Source of the DNA: Penium margaritaceum | Lineage: Eukaryota; Streptophyta; Zygnematophyceae; Desmidiales; Peniaceae | Length of the DNA: 62,463 nucleotides | Direction of reading: 5' to 3' | Assembly: GCA_023375785.1 (NCBI GenBank) | Contig: SZWC01007265.1 | Location: 1-62,463, forward strand | Shown: piece after piece, positions 10,851 to 21,346 of the stretch | Layout: each line of letters begins with the position of its first letter | Numbering within the stretch: position 1 is the first letter of the stretch | Made by a program: the position numbers and the translations under genes | Notes under the pieces: generated by a model | The model's database searches: none | Told to the model about the DNA's origin: nothing | The model's input: only the letters and a program-made list of their open reading frames with translations

Positions 10851-13800
10851 AGTTTGTGAATGCTAACCGAGAGGTCTCCCACTGCCAGACACAGACCGAC
10901 CTCCGAGGGGACCTTGGGGAAGCCGCCTATAGCCCTTCGGGGTCGGCTTTGGATGATGATGCATGGTTGGATGAGTGCCATGGCCATTTCACATCTGTCC
11001 TGTCTACTCAGCTTGCGACCTTCTACTCCCTTCCCACATCTTGTTTCGTCGCTCATTGTAATGTCACGGCCTCGGTTTGTGACCTTGATGGCACCTGGAT
11101 CAACGACTCCGTGGCCACGCATCACATGACGTCCTGTCGCCAGGTTTTCAGCATGCTTGGTCCCGTTGGGAATGTTCACAGTGTCCGGACGGGGTCCGGG
11201 CATATCTTGCCGGACCGTGGTATTGGCGTCGTTCGTTTTTGTGGTCCATCTGGAGACGTCTTCGTGACCGATGTGCTGTATGTACTGGGTTTGGAATTCA
11301 GCCTCCTGTCTTTCAGGGCTCTCGACCTCATGAGCATGGATGTCTGTCACTCTTGTGGCATTGGCATTGTTTCCCTTCGCCCGTCTGGTCAGGTCATGTT
11401 CCGTGCTGTTTTCTGTGACAACCTCTGGCACGTCACTCAACTTCCTTCATCCGTGTCCCCTTCCTCGTCTGACACTACACATGTGTTTGTTACCAGTGTT
11501 CTTCCCCCCCCCAGCATGTGCACCTCCTCCACCGTCGCCTTTGCCACGTACTCTTTGATGCTATCGATAACATGCTTCGCACCCAGCCCGCGCTCGGACT
11601 CGATACTTCCATTTTCCAGTGGCCTTGCCGCACCGAGTGCATCGACTGCGCTCAGGGCAAGATGCACCGAGCCTCCTATATTGCATCCTCTTCTCGAGCC
11701 ACGAACCCGCTAAAGTTCGTCCACTTGGACCTCATGGGTCCTCTCCCGGTCGCGTCTCTTGTCGAGGACGGCTAGTATGTACTGACCCTCACGGATGACT
11801 ACTCCCGCTATCGCTGGGTCCTTTGCCTCTGTCGGAAGAGCAACGTGGCCTCCATCATCCGTGCCTGGCACCTCGTGGCTGAGCGCGAGTGCGGTCGTAC
11901 CCTCCGCCGTTTTTGGTCCGACCGCGACGAAGAGTACATGGGGGACACTACTGCCTATCTTGCCAGTTGTGGGGTCTGTCATGAGAGGTCCGCCCGCGGG
12001 ACACCGCAGCAGAACGGTGTCTCCGAGCGTTAGAACCGCACCATGGCCGATGCTGTCCGCACCATGCGTTTCGAGTCCGGTTTGTTCGGGGGCTTCTTCT
12101 TTGAGGTCATGTCCTACATGACATGGGAACCGTGTTCCCCATGGTCCCCTTCCCCGCCAAGCCACACCGTTCACATTGTGGTATGGCCTGCGGGCCAATA
12201 TTTGGCTTTCTCCCATTTGGAGGTGCGCCGCAAGCGTCTGGCTCGCCGAGGACCGGCGGGATGGCAAGCTTGCCCCTCGCGACCGTCTCTGCACCTTCGT
12301 CGGTGTCTCGCGTTAGTCCAAGGCCTGGCGCTTCTGGGACCCAGTCCGGCATCGCGTGCCACGAGTCCCACTTTGTAGACTTGCAGAGGCCGGGCGACAC
12401 CCACCGCCCTAGGCCCATGATGTCCTGTTCTTTGAGGATCTCTTCCCTCATGACCTCCCTTACGTCTGGTCTACCTCCTCTCTACTTCTGTCGCTGTCAT
12501 CTTGTGGAGGAGATACTTGTCATGCTGCCGCTCTGGCTCTAGTGACACAGGTCATCCCACCTACATCCACACCCCCGGCAGCGGATGGCCCAGATGCTCT
12601 TCCCTTGCCGCCCACCTCGTCGCCTAGTTCCCCTGTCGGTGATTCCATGTGCCCGTCCGAGACGGAGTAGTCCGCTGAGTCCTCAGCCCAGCTTGACCCC
12701 TTGGCTGACCCCCTTCCGGCCTCCGACACGCCTGTCCCCGTGGATCCGTCAATGTCTAGTGGTTCACCGGCATCGAAGCCGATGCCTACCCCCGCCTTGC
12801 CACCTCATCCTTGTCGGGCTCCCTCTGTTGTCACGGGCACCCCAGTGCACTAGGTCTACACCCGCGCTCTTGGTGGTATTCTACAGCCGCGTAAGTCGGT
12901 GCCATCCCCGGGTCCTCGCACCAGGGTACCATGTCTAGCCTATAGCACACCCATCGACACACCTTCCTCCCCTCACACTGTTGTGAGCGGTGAGCCCAGC
13001 ATCAAGATTCTTGGCCTGATGGCCCTTGGCCTCGTTGCTCAGGACACTCACCCTGGCTCGGTCCTCGGCTACGCTCTCATCTCCTACGAGCATCGCCGTG
13101 TGGTCTCCGCCACTCTGGCCCGGGCTCCTAAAGCATTTTGGGCTGCCCGTGTGCTGATGGCACGACCTTCTCCATAGGCACCCGACCCACAGAGCCTACG
13201 TGAGGCCCGTACCGCCCTAGACGCAAACCAATGGGAGGCTGCCTGTTGAGAGGATCTCGCTGCCATCAACGAACACATAGTGTTCAGGCTTGTGGAGCTC
13301 CCCCTGGTCGCAAGGCCATCGGGGAAAAGTGGATTTTTTGCCAGATTTGGAAGCCACATGGCACCCCGGACAAGTACAAGGCCGGGCTCACCGCCAAGGG
13401 CTTCTCCCAGGTTGTTGGAGTTGACTACGACTAGGTCCTTGCTCTGGTTGGCCGTTTCACCACCAACCGGGCGCTCTTCAGCCTGGTCATAGAGCATGGT
13501 TGGGAGCTCCACCAGATGGACATGAGCAACGCCTTTCTTCACGGTGCTCTCGATGGTGAGGAGCTCTACATGGTCCAGCCCTTTGGCTTTGAGGACGGGA
13601 CGTGCCAGGTTTGGGAGTTGTAGAAGGCTCCGTATGGCCTAAAGCAGTCTCCTTGGTGCTGGAACATCGAGCACCGTACCCTCTTAAAGGGCGGATATAT
13701 CTGCGGAACCACTGACCCGGCACTCTTCATCACTCCTCTTGGGTCTCCCTTCGCTGCAATTCTCGTCTATGTGGGCGACCTACTCATCACGTCTCACTAT

Positions 13801-14740
13801 CTTGCCGTTGTCAAGTGAGTGAAGGAGTTGTTGAAGGCAACCTAGAAGATGCAGGATCTCGGACTGGCACAGGTGTTTCTCAACATGGAGATTGAGCGCG
13901 ATATCGTGCACGACATCATGAGAGTACATCAGGTAGCGTATGTTCAGACGATAGCCGACCGCTTCACCGATCTCCTGACGACTATCCCGAGCGCCTCCAC
14001 CCCGATGACCCTAGACGGACAAGTGAAGCTGAAGGCCACTAACGCCAGCACCTTGGGTGTCGCGGTAGACATCACGGTGTTACTCCGCGTCATTGGGTCA
14101 CTCATGTTTCTCGCCACCACCACACGTGCCGACATTGCCTTTGCCGTGAATGTCCTCATCTAGTTTTCACAGGCCCCATACCAGCTGCACCTTGATGTAG
14201 CCGTCCGCGTGTTGCGATATGTGGTCTCCATCCCATGCCGAGGCCTCACATTCTGTCGGCAAACATCCCTGGTGGCCGTGGGCTACCCTGACATCGATTG
14301 GACACGGAGCCCAGATGGGAAGAGCCACAATGGTTGGATGTTTCTCATCAGGGTTACTGCAGTGTTATGGCGCAGCGGGAAGCAAGGGTGTGTCGTACGC
14401 AGTACGAGAGAGACAGAGTATGTGGCTTTGGGCGTTGGTGCATGTGAGAGTGTGTGGCTGCGTCTTTTGTTCGGTGAGTTGCATCAGCCTGTGTCGTCCA
14501 TCACCTTGCATTGTGACAACGAGAGTGCCACTACGATTGTTGACAATGATGGTGTCCACCATGCACGCATGAAGCACATCAATGTTGAGTATCACTACGT
14601 ACTGTCCTTGTTGCATTCACATCGTGTGGGTCGAGACTGTGAAGTAGTTGGCTAACTTCCTCACCAAGGCGCTCAAGCGCAACTCGTTCAAGAAGGCTGA
14701 GAGTATGGTCCGATTGCCATACCGAATGCATGTGGTGTGA
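10851..14740 (+). pseudogene. Element B pol relic: PR, INT, RT, RNase H
   Basis: Protease, integrase, RT and RNase H follow in copia order over at least three frames. The protease motif reads DSVATHH where family members have DSGA. Integrase keeps CIDCAQGK, VHLDLMGP, DDYSRYRW and GTPQQNGVSER, with stops at the residue before YVLTL and in SER-stop-NRT. The KAWRFWDP motif is at 12,320. RT keeps HQMDMSNAFLHG, but the catalytic motif is YVGD instead of YVDD. RNase H spans about 14,090-14,600, and the ANFLTKAL motif follows. Most stops are TAG, several where element A has CAG. The protein is dead by nonsense mutations, frameshifts and an active-site change. Confidence 0.9.
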
Positions 14741-14881
14741 CTCTTCTGCTTGCATGGGTTCTCGTCGCTCATCCTCGTTGCACATGTGATTCGTCTCTTT
14801 CGCTCTTGCACTGAGTGTTGGATCAAAGAGCATGGGGGAACAATGCTTTTGCATGCTCATGTACACTGACGCCTTTGGGTC

Positions 14882-14890
14882 ATGAGGGAG
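14882..14890 (+). promoter_or_regulatory. Element B polypurine tract
   Basis: ATGAGGGAG sits directly before the 3' LTR, in the same place as the tract of element A. Confidence 0.8.
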
Positions 14891-15646
14891 TGTTGTTGTT
14901 TTGCCCATGCACTGCCTCACTAACTCATGCCGTGACTCGGCTAGTGTACATGCTTGTGTAAACGACTGAGTGGATGGACATTGATGCTAATGGGACGCTG
15001 TTCGGTGGAGTGGACGTGTCACCGTGTAGCTGACCGTGTGGTTATCCTTCTTCTCGTGCTTCTGACACTACACCCTCGAACAACCAGCTCCATCGGCAGC
15101 TATCCTTGGTTGTCAAGCCATCACTAGTCGTAGTTAGCTCTCAAGAGCAGTGTAGTCGGTGCCTGAGTTCGGGCAGCCAGAACTCCTCGTAGCTAATTTT
15201 CTTGCTAGTTCTGACTGCACGACTACGTTTGCAGCATGGTTATTTTGGTATGGTCCAGTGTTTAGGCAAAACGGACAACGCTCGGGTTTTGGGCTGTCTG
15301 GTGTCTGGCAAGGCTCACCTAGGAAATTCTACCAGACAAGATAGTGCTGGGAGTTTCCTAGTTGGCTGGTTTTCTGAAAACAAGCCTCACAGAGCTGAGG
15401 TGAGGCTATAATTGGGAGGGGTCTTAGTCAGTTGCTCATTCTTCATCCCTAATCAGTCATTGCTTCATTCCAGCTGCTTTCTGGTGCTAACTTTGGCACG
15501 CACACTTTTGGATAACAAACCAGAGCTCTCAGACTTAGACTCTAGTGCAGCAGACTGAGGGGGCAGACTAAGCAACGAGTGTGGGTTTCCGCACGTTGCA
15601 TCAACAATGCCACTGCTCCAACCTGCACACTAACTAGTTCCTTTTT
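14891..15646 (+). repeat. Element B 3' LTR
   Basis: The 756-bp LTR starts TGTTGTTG and ends AGTTCCTTTTT. Its middle (about 15,190-15,240) resembles the LTR of element A more than its own 5' partner. Confidence 0.85.
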
Positions 15647-16549
15647 CTCTGGTACTGTCGAAGTCGTTGTGGAAGTCAACTTCCAATTGTCGAAATTGAC
15701 ACATCTTCGGAAAAAATAGGAGCTCATTTCTATTTTGTTATGTTTCGTTTTGTTTGGACTGTTGAGCTTTGATTTACCATGAAAAGTAAACCTGCAGGTG
15801 GTCCAAGGCAGTCGAAACGCGTCGAAACAAAATGCAAGTGAAGTCCTGAAATCGAGTACAACAAATTTTCACACATTATAAGTGACAACTGATACATGTT
15901 TCAAATTCATATTTTTCACAGGTTTGCATGCTCATTCTTGGGTTTGCTTTGCATAAACGGAAAATTCCATTGCTTAATTATAAGTCAATCGACACATTAT
16001 TGAGCCGCGTGCGATACAGTAATCGATGGTGACTTCTTGGCCGACTCGATAACCGGTCCAAGTGGCCGGCCGGTCAGCCTATTCCTGGCCGCTGGATGAC
16101 TAGAAAAATACACCAGTCGCCGCTGATCGTGCCGATATGCACATCCGCAATAGGCGGAGTGCAGATGTCGCGAGGGCGGCCGACTCGATAAAGGTCTTGG
16201 CTGCGAAGTACTACATCGCACAGCGGATGGTTCAGCGCGTCATCGTGGCGGCCACAATGACACGCTGAACCATCCGCCGGCCACTCCGGATGCTTCAACG
16301 TGTCAAACCGTCGATCCAGTCAATTCCTGAATGCTCCACTACGAGGAGTGTTCACGCATTGAGCTTAACGGCGTCGCCGTCATCAATAATGGCTCTGGAC
16401 AGTTCTTGAGGAGCCACTTTCGATGGCAGCAATAATGCACGTGGCCGGCCAGTGGGGAAGCGTGACTTGCCGTTTGTGAATTCAAACAGCAAGTTGCGCC
16501 GCCTACTGAACTCAAAAGTGGACCGAATTCATGCCCAGTGACTCGAAGG
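15647..16549. other. Unassigned spacer with a hairpin
   Basis: No coding relic is recognised between element B and the next simple repeats. The segment GGCCGACTCGATAA occurs twice (near 16,040 and 16,178), and a strong inverted repeat follows. Confidence 0.5.
16224..16276. repeat. 53-bp near-perfect palindrome
   Basis: CGGATGGTTCAGCG opens the left arm and CGCTGAACCATCCG closes the right arm. The inner parts also pair (GTCAT with ATGAC, GTGGC with GCCAC) with isolated mismatches and almost no loop. Confidence 0.85.
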
Positions 16550-16808
16550 AAACTCTGACTCTGACTTGACTTCGATTCTGACTTGACTTCAACTCCGACT
16601 TGACTTCGACTTTGACTTCATGTTCACATGCACACGGACAGCCACCACAGACTGACTCTGATACAAGAAGACTCAGACTCAACACTCTCAGACTCAGACT
16701 GAAGCTCAGACTTAGACTGAGACCCAGACTTTGGCTGACTTCGACTCTGAATCTTTCTTTAGACAGTCACTCTGACTCAGATTCAGTCTCAGACTCTGAC
16801 TGAAACTC
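16550..16808 (+). repeat. GACTCT/GACTTT simple repeat
   Basis: An imperfect hexamer-type repeat of GACTCT, TGACTT and CAGACT units. Open frames inside it give serine/aspartate or leucine/arginine strings and are not treated as genes. Confidence 0.85.
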
Positions 16809-17040
16809 ATACACAGACAGCGGCAAAAGCAGCAACGGTGTTCGCGGCAAGGACAACGGCAGCGTCATCGGCGGCAAGAGCCGTAGCGATCGTAGCGACA
16901 ACGGTGACAGCGGCAAAAGAAGCGATGGCAGCAATAGAGTTGACATCGGCGAGCGACAGCGGCGACAGTGGCGACAACGGCAAGAGAGGTGATAGAAACG
17001 ACAGCAGCGACAGAGTTGACATCGGCAAGTGACAGCAGCA
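16809..17040 (+). repeat. GGCGACAGC-type imperfect repeat
   Basis: GC-rich triplet and nonamer repeats such as GACAGCGGC and GACAACGGC fill this segment. Several frames stay open on both strands for that reason. Confidence 0.75.
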
Positions 17041-17159
17041 AAAACGACAATAGTGGTGAAATTTACTTCTCGGTGAGTGATTGTGTCTGCCTGAGTGCCA
17101 CAAATGAAATGTAGCAAAGCAACCACCCATGAATTTTCAAACACAGCCATGTTTTATGA

Positions 17160-17720
17160 AAGCATGGTCGTAACAATGCAGCCATTCATGAATGCATGGC
17201 ATGCATTACCACATAACAATGCAGCCAGCCATGCATACCTGTATGGAGCATGGTGGGTGCAATTTGTAATGTACACCTGCTACTTTATCGTACATTGTGT
17301 CAATGTAATTCGTAATGAACACATAGTTGCACCATTGCCGCCAGCCATGAAAGCCTGTAGGGTGCATTACATTTTGTCAATGTGTTTGTAATGTAGGCAT
17401 GGCTGCAACAATGCAGCCATGCAAACCTGCATGGTGCACTATATTGTGTCAATTTCATTTGTTTTGTACACATGGCTGCCCCGTTGCAACCAGCCATGCA
17501 TGAGTGCAGGATGAATTACATTGTGTCTAGCTAGTTTGTAATGTAGGCATGGCTGCACCAATGCAGCCATGCATGAATGCAGAGTGCATTACATTGTGTC
17601 AATGTAATTTGTGCATGCATGCATGGTGCTGGCTGCACCAATGCAGCCAGCACCATGCGTGCACCGATGCATGGCTGAAACAATGCAGCAATATGTTGTT
17701 GCATTGCAAGCATGGTGCAT
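17160..17720 (+). repeat. Degenerate ~75-bp tandem array
   Basis: The block GGCTGCACCAATGCAGCC, followed by ATGCATG-like and ATTGTGTCAATGTAATTTGT-like segments, recurs at roughly 75-bp steps (about 17,321, 17,398, 17,471, 17,548, 17,622). Each unit contains an internal dyad. Earlier units are more diverged. Confidence 0.8.
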
Positions 17721-17749
17721 TAAATTACATGTTGTATTATAGGTGGGAA

Positions 17750-18600
17750 GCATGGGCCCTCGTGGATGTGGCCATGGAAGCACGGGGAGGCAGAAGGCGA
17801 CGGAGAAGGCATTGGAGCAAGGTCTTGCAGTGGGCGTCCCCTCCTCCCATTTGCGAGGTTGCCATTCGTGCGGCAATGGAGTTCAAGGATCCCATGTTGG
17901 CGGAAGTACCCGTGAGGGTGCGGAAGTTTGAGCCCACTATCCCACCGCGACGCAATAAGAAGGGAGCCGCTAATGGGGGGAAAAAGGCACGGCTCGTCAT
18001 ACCTCCTCTGGCCGATATTGCCCCCGAGGACTACATACTATTGCCTTGGCTTGGCAATGAAGACAGAGGCCAGGATGAAGACTTCCACGAGGACAAGGAC
18101 ATGAGTGTGAGTCCGGGGACAGAGAGAGGTACGCATGCATTTGACGACGAGGCGCATGGCGATGTGCGTGGTGTGCGGGATGATGACGATGAAGACGGGG
18201 AAGGAGATGAAGGGCTCGAGGGGAATGAGGAGGATGAGGGAGGAATGATGATGAAGATGAGGAGTACAAGGGAGAGGATGAGGAAGATGAAGATGCGAGT
18301 GAAGAGGAAGGTGCTGGGGAGGATGGGGCAAAGGAGGTTGTGCCTACTTGCAAGGCAAATGAGGACAAGGGACGACAAAGGAAACATTGTTCAAAGTGCC
18401 TTGCTTCCATGTGGACAGTCTATGTTGAGTACAAGGTTTGTCGCATGCGTGCATTGAAGAAGATAGAAGCTGACGAGAACAGTAGGCGCAAGTCCAAGGT
18501 TTGGCGTTTCTTCAATGCTGGGCCTAGCAAAGAAGCCGTTGCTTATTTCAAGTTCAAGACTTGCCCCAAGCACACGCAGGAGTGCCCAACAATAGCCTTT
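17750..18600 (+). pseudogene. Unrecognised acidic ORF relic with BED-like segment
   Basis: A plus-strand frame from about 17,750 becomes strongly acidic near 18,160-18,240. After one frameshift near 18,240 the acidic run continues in the next frame and leads to a basic segment and SRRKSKVWRFFNAG. The SKVWRFF wording resembles the start of BED zinc fingers in hAT transposases, and a cysteine-containing TCPKHTQEC follows. The hAT relic at 54.8 kb also places an acidic N-terminus before a BED-like segment. The frame ends where antisense element G begins (about 18,595). This could be an N-terminal fragment of a hAT transposase or of a host gene. No start is chosen with confidence; a possible splice acceptor ends at about 17,741. 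Confidence 0.45.
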
Positions 18601-18851
18601 GAGCTCTTGTTTTTCCAATGCAATGTGACACAGCGGATGGTGGGATGTAAATGTAGCAGAAGTCGACAAAGATCAACACTCTAACATGTGTCTGTGCCAA
18701 GTGCAACACACTCTATGTCGACAGAGTTGCGTGCCATACAACCTCGCTTGCCACTTTTCCATGAGATTATCATCCATCCAGCAAGGGAGGCATAACTAAT
18801 ACAATGATGAGCATCTTCATCAAGAGCCTAATCATTGCTGGTATAACCGTC
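18595..18851 (-). pseudogene. Copia element G, RNase H part left of element D
   Basis: Read on the minus strand from 18851, the frame gives DGYTSND, then SWKSGKRGCMARNS and ECVALGTDTC. These match the RNase H region of element A (GYTDSDW, SWRSGKQGC, EYVALGLGTC). The part beyond 31116 supplies the residues immediately before, ending VVVDG. Taking out element D and one CCGTC target copy joins the two pieces in frame. The relic stops near 18,595, where the acidic ORF relic begins. Confidence 0.85.
18847..18851. repeat. Target site duplication of element D, left copy
   Basis: CCGTC precedes the 5' LTR and recurs at 31116-31120 after the 3' LTR. Confidence 0.9.
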
Positions 18852-19797
18852 TATTGAAGATTTGCCCCTATGCATGTCCAAGTGTGGCTCCGGGAGGCGC
18901 CAACAAGCCGTGAGTGAGAGGAGAATCCTCGCAGTTGAATCTAGCAGCTCAAAGATTGCTCAGATCCTATAATAGAGGATTTCCCCCAAATCTTGACGAG
19001 TTACTATGGAAGTTCTTTCACTGGAATGGGACAAGTAACAAGGGAGATATGGGTTTCCAAAGTTGGGGTGTGCACTGTGGCTCTTGGAGTCGGCCTCGGT
19101 TCGACTGCCGGTGAATAATTGACCGGACCGAGTAACAAATGTTCACTTTGGGGATTTTGCTCCAGAAGGGCTGCCAAGGCGTCCAGAAAATGATCCCCCG
19201 AATGTCAGCAGTGCATTTTGTTAATGAGAGACTTCGCCAAAATTCTGGCCCGGCGTCCGAAACTCTGAAGAACGTTTTGTTACTCAGGGACTTGGTCAAA
19301 ATCCCGACTGCAAGCCCGCCAACAGATTTTGACCCACTCATGAAAACAGACCCCAAAGATGCGAGGGGCACCGCCACTACGTGTAGGGACATTTGCACCT
19401 CCGGAATGGCGTTTTGATGGGTCCTTTATGTGTGAGGGCGCCTCGGCGGACGACATGGTGCGCACCGTCGACTGAGCGGTTGGATTGGGGTACTGCGCTT
19501 TGGCTGACATAGTGGGAGCTATGGTGATCGGAATCGTGCACGGTTTGGTGCATTGGAGAGCTCATGATTAGCCCTAAAAATGTTGAGATCATGTCCATGT
19601 TAAAAAACGAATGAAAAATTGTTTTATCCCCTTTGCAAAAGTGATTTTCTCACAACTCCCTTCCACTCCCAGGAACATAACGTGAGGCGACCAAAAAGCT
19701 CACGCTTAGAATAAAAACTGCACAAAATTAGACGTGAACACAAAAGACTCATCAGGACATGGTGGAACTGCCACCATCCGGGAGCCGTTTTGTGATG
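18852..19797 (+). repeat. Element D 5' LTR
   Basis: It starts TATTGAAGATTTGCCCC, so the terminal TG has become TA, and it aligns over its length with the 3' LTR. The end is set by alignment with the CTGACA end of the 3' LTR and by the 8-nt spacing to the primer site seen also in C and E. A conserved hairpin, CGTGAG with CTCACG, is at 19681-19704. Confidence 0.85.
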
Positions 19798-19805
19798 AAT
19801 GATTT

Positions 19806-19818
19806 TGGGCCCATGGCC
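19806..19818 (+). promoter_or_regulatory. Element D primer-binding site candidate
   Basis: TGGGCCCATGGCC starts 8 nt after the LTR. C (21288) and E (62379) have TGGGCCCA at exactly the same spacing, so the position is conserved although it is not the usual Met primer site. Confidence 0.6.
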
Positions 19819-19824
19819 TTGACC

Positions 19825-20060
19825 AGTCTGTACATCCCTCATGGCTTTTGCGGCGGACGGGATTGCCGTCAGGGGCAACATCGCCTTCAAATTCTGAGGT
19901 CTCGGAGTGGAAGACTGAAAAAATGCCATAGAAGGAGACGCAATCCATCGAGAATTATGCAGGCGTCCTAGACCTTGGGCTATGGAGGTGGCACTTCGAG
20001 CTGCACCTCACACATAAGGGACTGCTGGAGGTCATGAAGAGAACGGAATTCCTCGACGAA
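19825..20060 (+). pseudogene. Element D gag, N-terminal relic
   Basis: After several stops a stretch near 19,970-20,060 reads GLWRWHFELHLTHKGLLEV, matching the gag of C (HLWRWEFEVFLNDKGLLEL). The frame is then interrupted; the next matching gag residues are at about 26,466 on the far side of element C. Confidence 0.75.
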
Positions 20061-20554
20061 GTTGTTGTTCTTTTATGCCCCATGGCCACTGTTATGGCTT
20101 TGCTCATAGGTTGGACATGCACTGCTCCCTTGGAGTAAGTCCCCCAAACCTTGTTCATGGTGAAAGTCCAAGCGAGATACTAGAAGTGTAGCGTAATGCA
20201 TAGTATGTTGGACTTAGGGACAACAGGTCCTACGATCAAGCCTTGATATGCGCAGGAAGGTTTTTGACCTTCCTACATAGGGGAAGTTTCCTAGAAATTT
20301 CTCCATGCATGAGGAGGATGTGCCACTTGGCGGTCAGTGGATGCGCCAATTGGTGAGGTGGTGAGGTGGTATGGAGTGGCCACTTCCAAAACGTGGCACT
20401 ACCCACACACCTTGGAAGCCAGGCCTAGGACTACATGTACCAGGCTCATTCCTCATTCTATTTACATAATCTGGCCTTAGATTCTCCTCACAGAGCTTTC
20501 CAAATAAGGAACAGTATAAAGAAGACACTGGTTGGTCTAAGCCCCAGGATTTAG
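20061..20554. other. Unidentified insert X in D gag, left part
   Basis: Gag of D breaks off near 20,060 and resumes near 26,460, with only about 14 residues missing compared with C. Element C accounts for 20555-26264, which leaves about 660 bp of foreign sequence here and at 26265-26460. It codes for nothing I recognise. The left edge, TGTTGTTCTTTTATGCCCC, resembles the LTR start of element B, so a solo LTR is possible, but I find no target duplication. Confidence 0.5.
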
Positions 20555-21279
20555 TGTTGACATGGTGTGCCCCTTGCCATGAGTGCCGTTGATCGTACGC
20601 CCTGGTTCGACCACTGGGGATTGGTCGAAAACCTGATCTCACTTTAGATTTGGATTCCTTGGATTTTCCCATGCAGGATCAAGCTTTGAATCGCTCGATT
20701 TGAGTGAGTATTCAGAAAGTTAGCCTAGCCCGAAAATTGGGTATTGGGCGGATGGAATCTGGTATCTGCCATGGGTGGCAGGATAATCCACCGCCAGTGA
20801 TCCGAGTTCATCTCCAATGGGCTCCAAATGCACCAAGGGCATGAACGAGGCAACCATGAGGATTTCCTTGACCAGGGTGAACTTCTCCTTGACTTCTGGG
20901 CGAGGAAAGGCGCTTCGACGGGTCATCGTCGAAGCGCCTCCCGTCGCCTAGAGTGCAAGGCTAGGTGGGTGACTCTACCAAGGGTTACTTCGACGGCCAT
21001 AGTAGGGGCTCTACTGCTCCGTTTTGGACGTGCTTGGATGCGTTGGAAAGCTTAGATCACAAGCTATAAGGATCTGATGTAATCTAACTATGATAACTAA
21101 CAGAAACGTATTTCGATTCAGTTTTGCTGAATGCGACGTGTTCTGCCCACTCACATCCGTGATCCTTGTGCTCCACACTCTTCACCAAAGGTGTCCATTG
21201 GCTGCCCCAAACACTGGTAGCATGCATCAACAAGAGCTACGCATCCTTGAGGGTGCCTCCACACCCACTAGAGCCAACA
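20555..21279 (+). repeat. Element C 5' LTR
   Basis: It starts TGTTGACATGGTG and ends GAGCCAACA. It contains a perfect hairpin at 20908-20939 (13-bp arms, 6-nt loop), also present in the 3' LTR and in element E. Confidence 0.93.
20908..20939. repeat. Conserved LTR hairpin, C family
   Basis: AGGCGCTTCGACG and CGTCGAAGCGCCT flank the loop GGTCAT. The copy in the 3' LTR (25894-25925) is identical; the copy in E (61999-62030) has one mismatch. Confidence 0.9.
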
Positions 21280-21287
21280 AAGGGTTA

Positions 21288-21300
21288 TGGGCCCACGTTC
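21288..21300 (+). promoter_or_regulatory. Element C primer-binding site candidate
   Basis: TGGGCCCACGTTC begins 8 nt after the LTR. Its position is conserved in D and E. TGG would pair with the CCA end of a tRNA, but I cannot name the tRNA. Confidence 0.55.
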
Positions 21301-21346
21301 CTAGAAGGACCCTAGCTCTACAACGTTCACGCTACCGCCGCGCGCC

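Larger units (their letters stand above)
6489..15646 (+). mobile_element. Ty1/copia element B, decayed
   Basis: This 9.2-kb element has LTRs at 6489-7531 and 14891-15646, a primer site, a long leader holding TIR element M3, gag, protease, integrase, RT and RNase H in copia order, and a polypurine tract. All genes carry stops or frameshifts. The LTRs are very unequal (1,043 and 756 bp) and partly unrelated in their middle section. The 8-mer CTCTGGTA occurs on both outer flanks (6480-6487 and 15647-15654) but is one base away from the 5' LTR, so it is not a clean copia target duplication. Confidence 0.9.

Noticed and set aside
6480-15654. CTCTGGTA as an 8-bp target duplication of element B
   Set aside because: Copia elements make 5-bp duplications and the left copy is one base away from the LTR; I note the match but do not treat it as proof of insertion boundaries.
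17160-17720. CRISPR-like array
   Set aside because: Repeats are direct neighbours with drifting sequence and no unique spacers of constant length, and the genome is eukaryotic.
18031-18410. Serine/leucine-rich minus-strand frames opposite the acidic ORF
   Set aside because: They are the antisense of the GAA/GAT-rich acidic segment.
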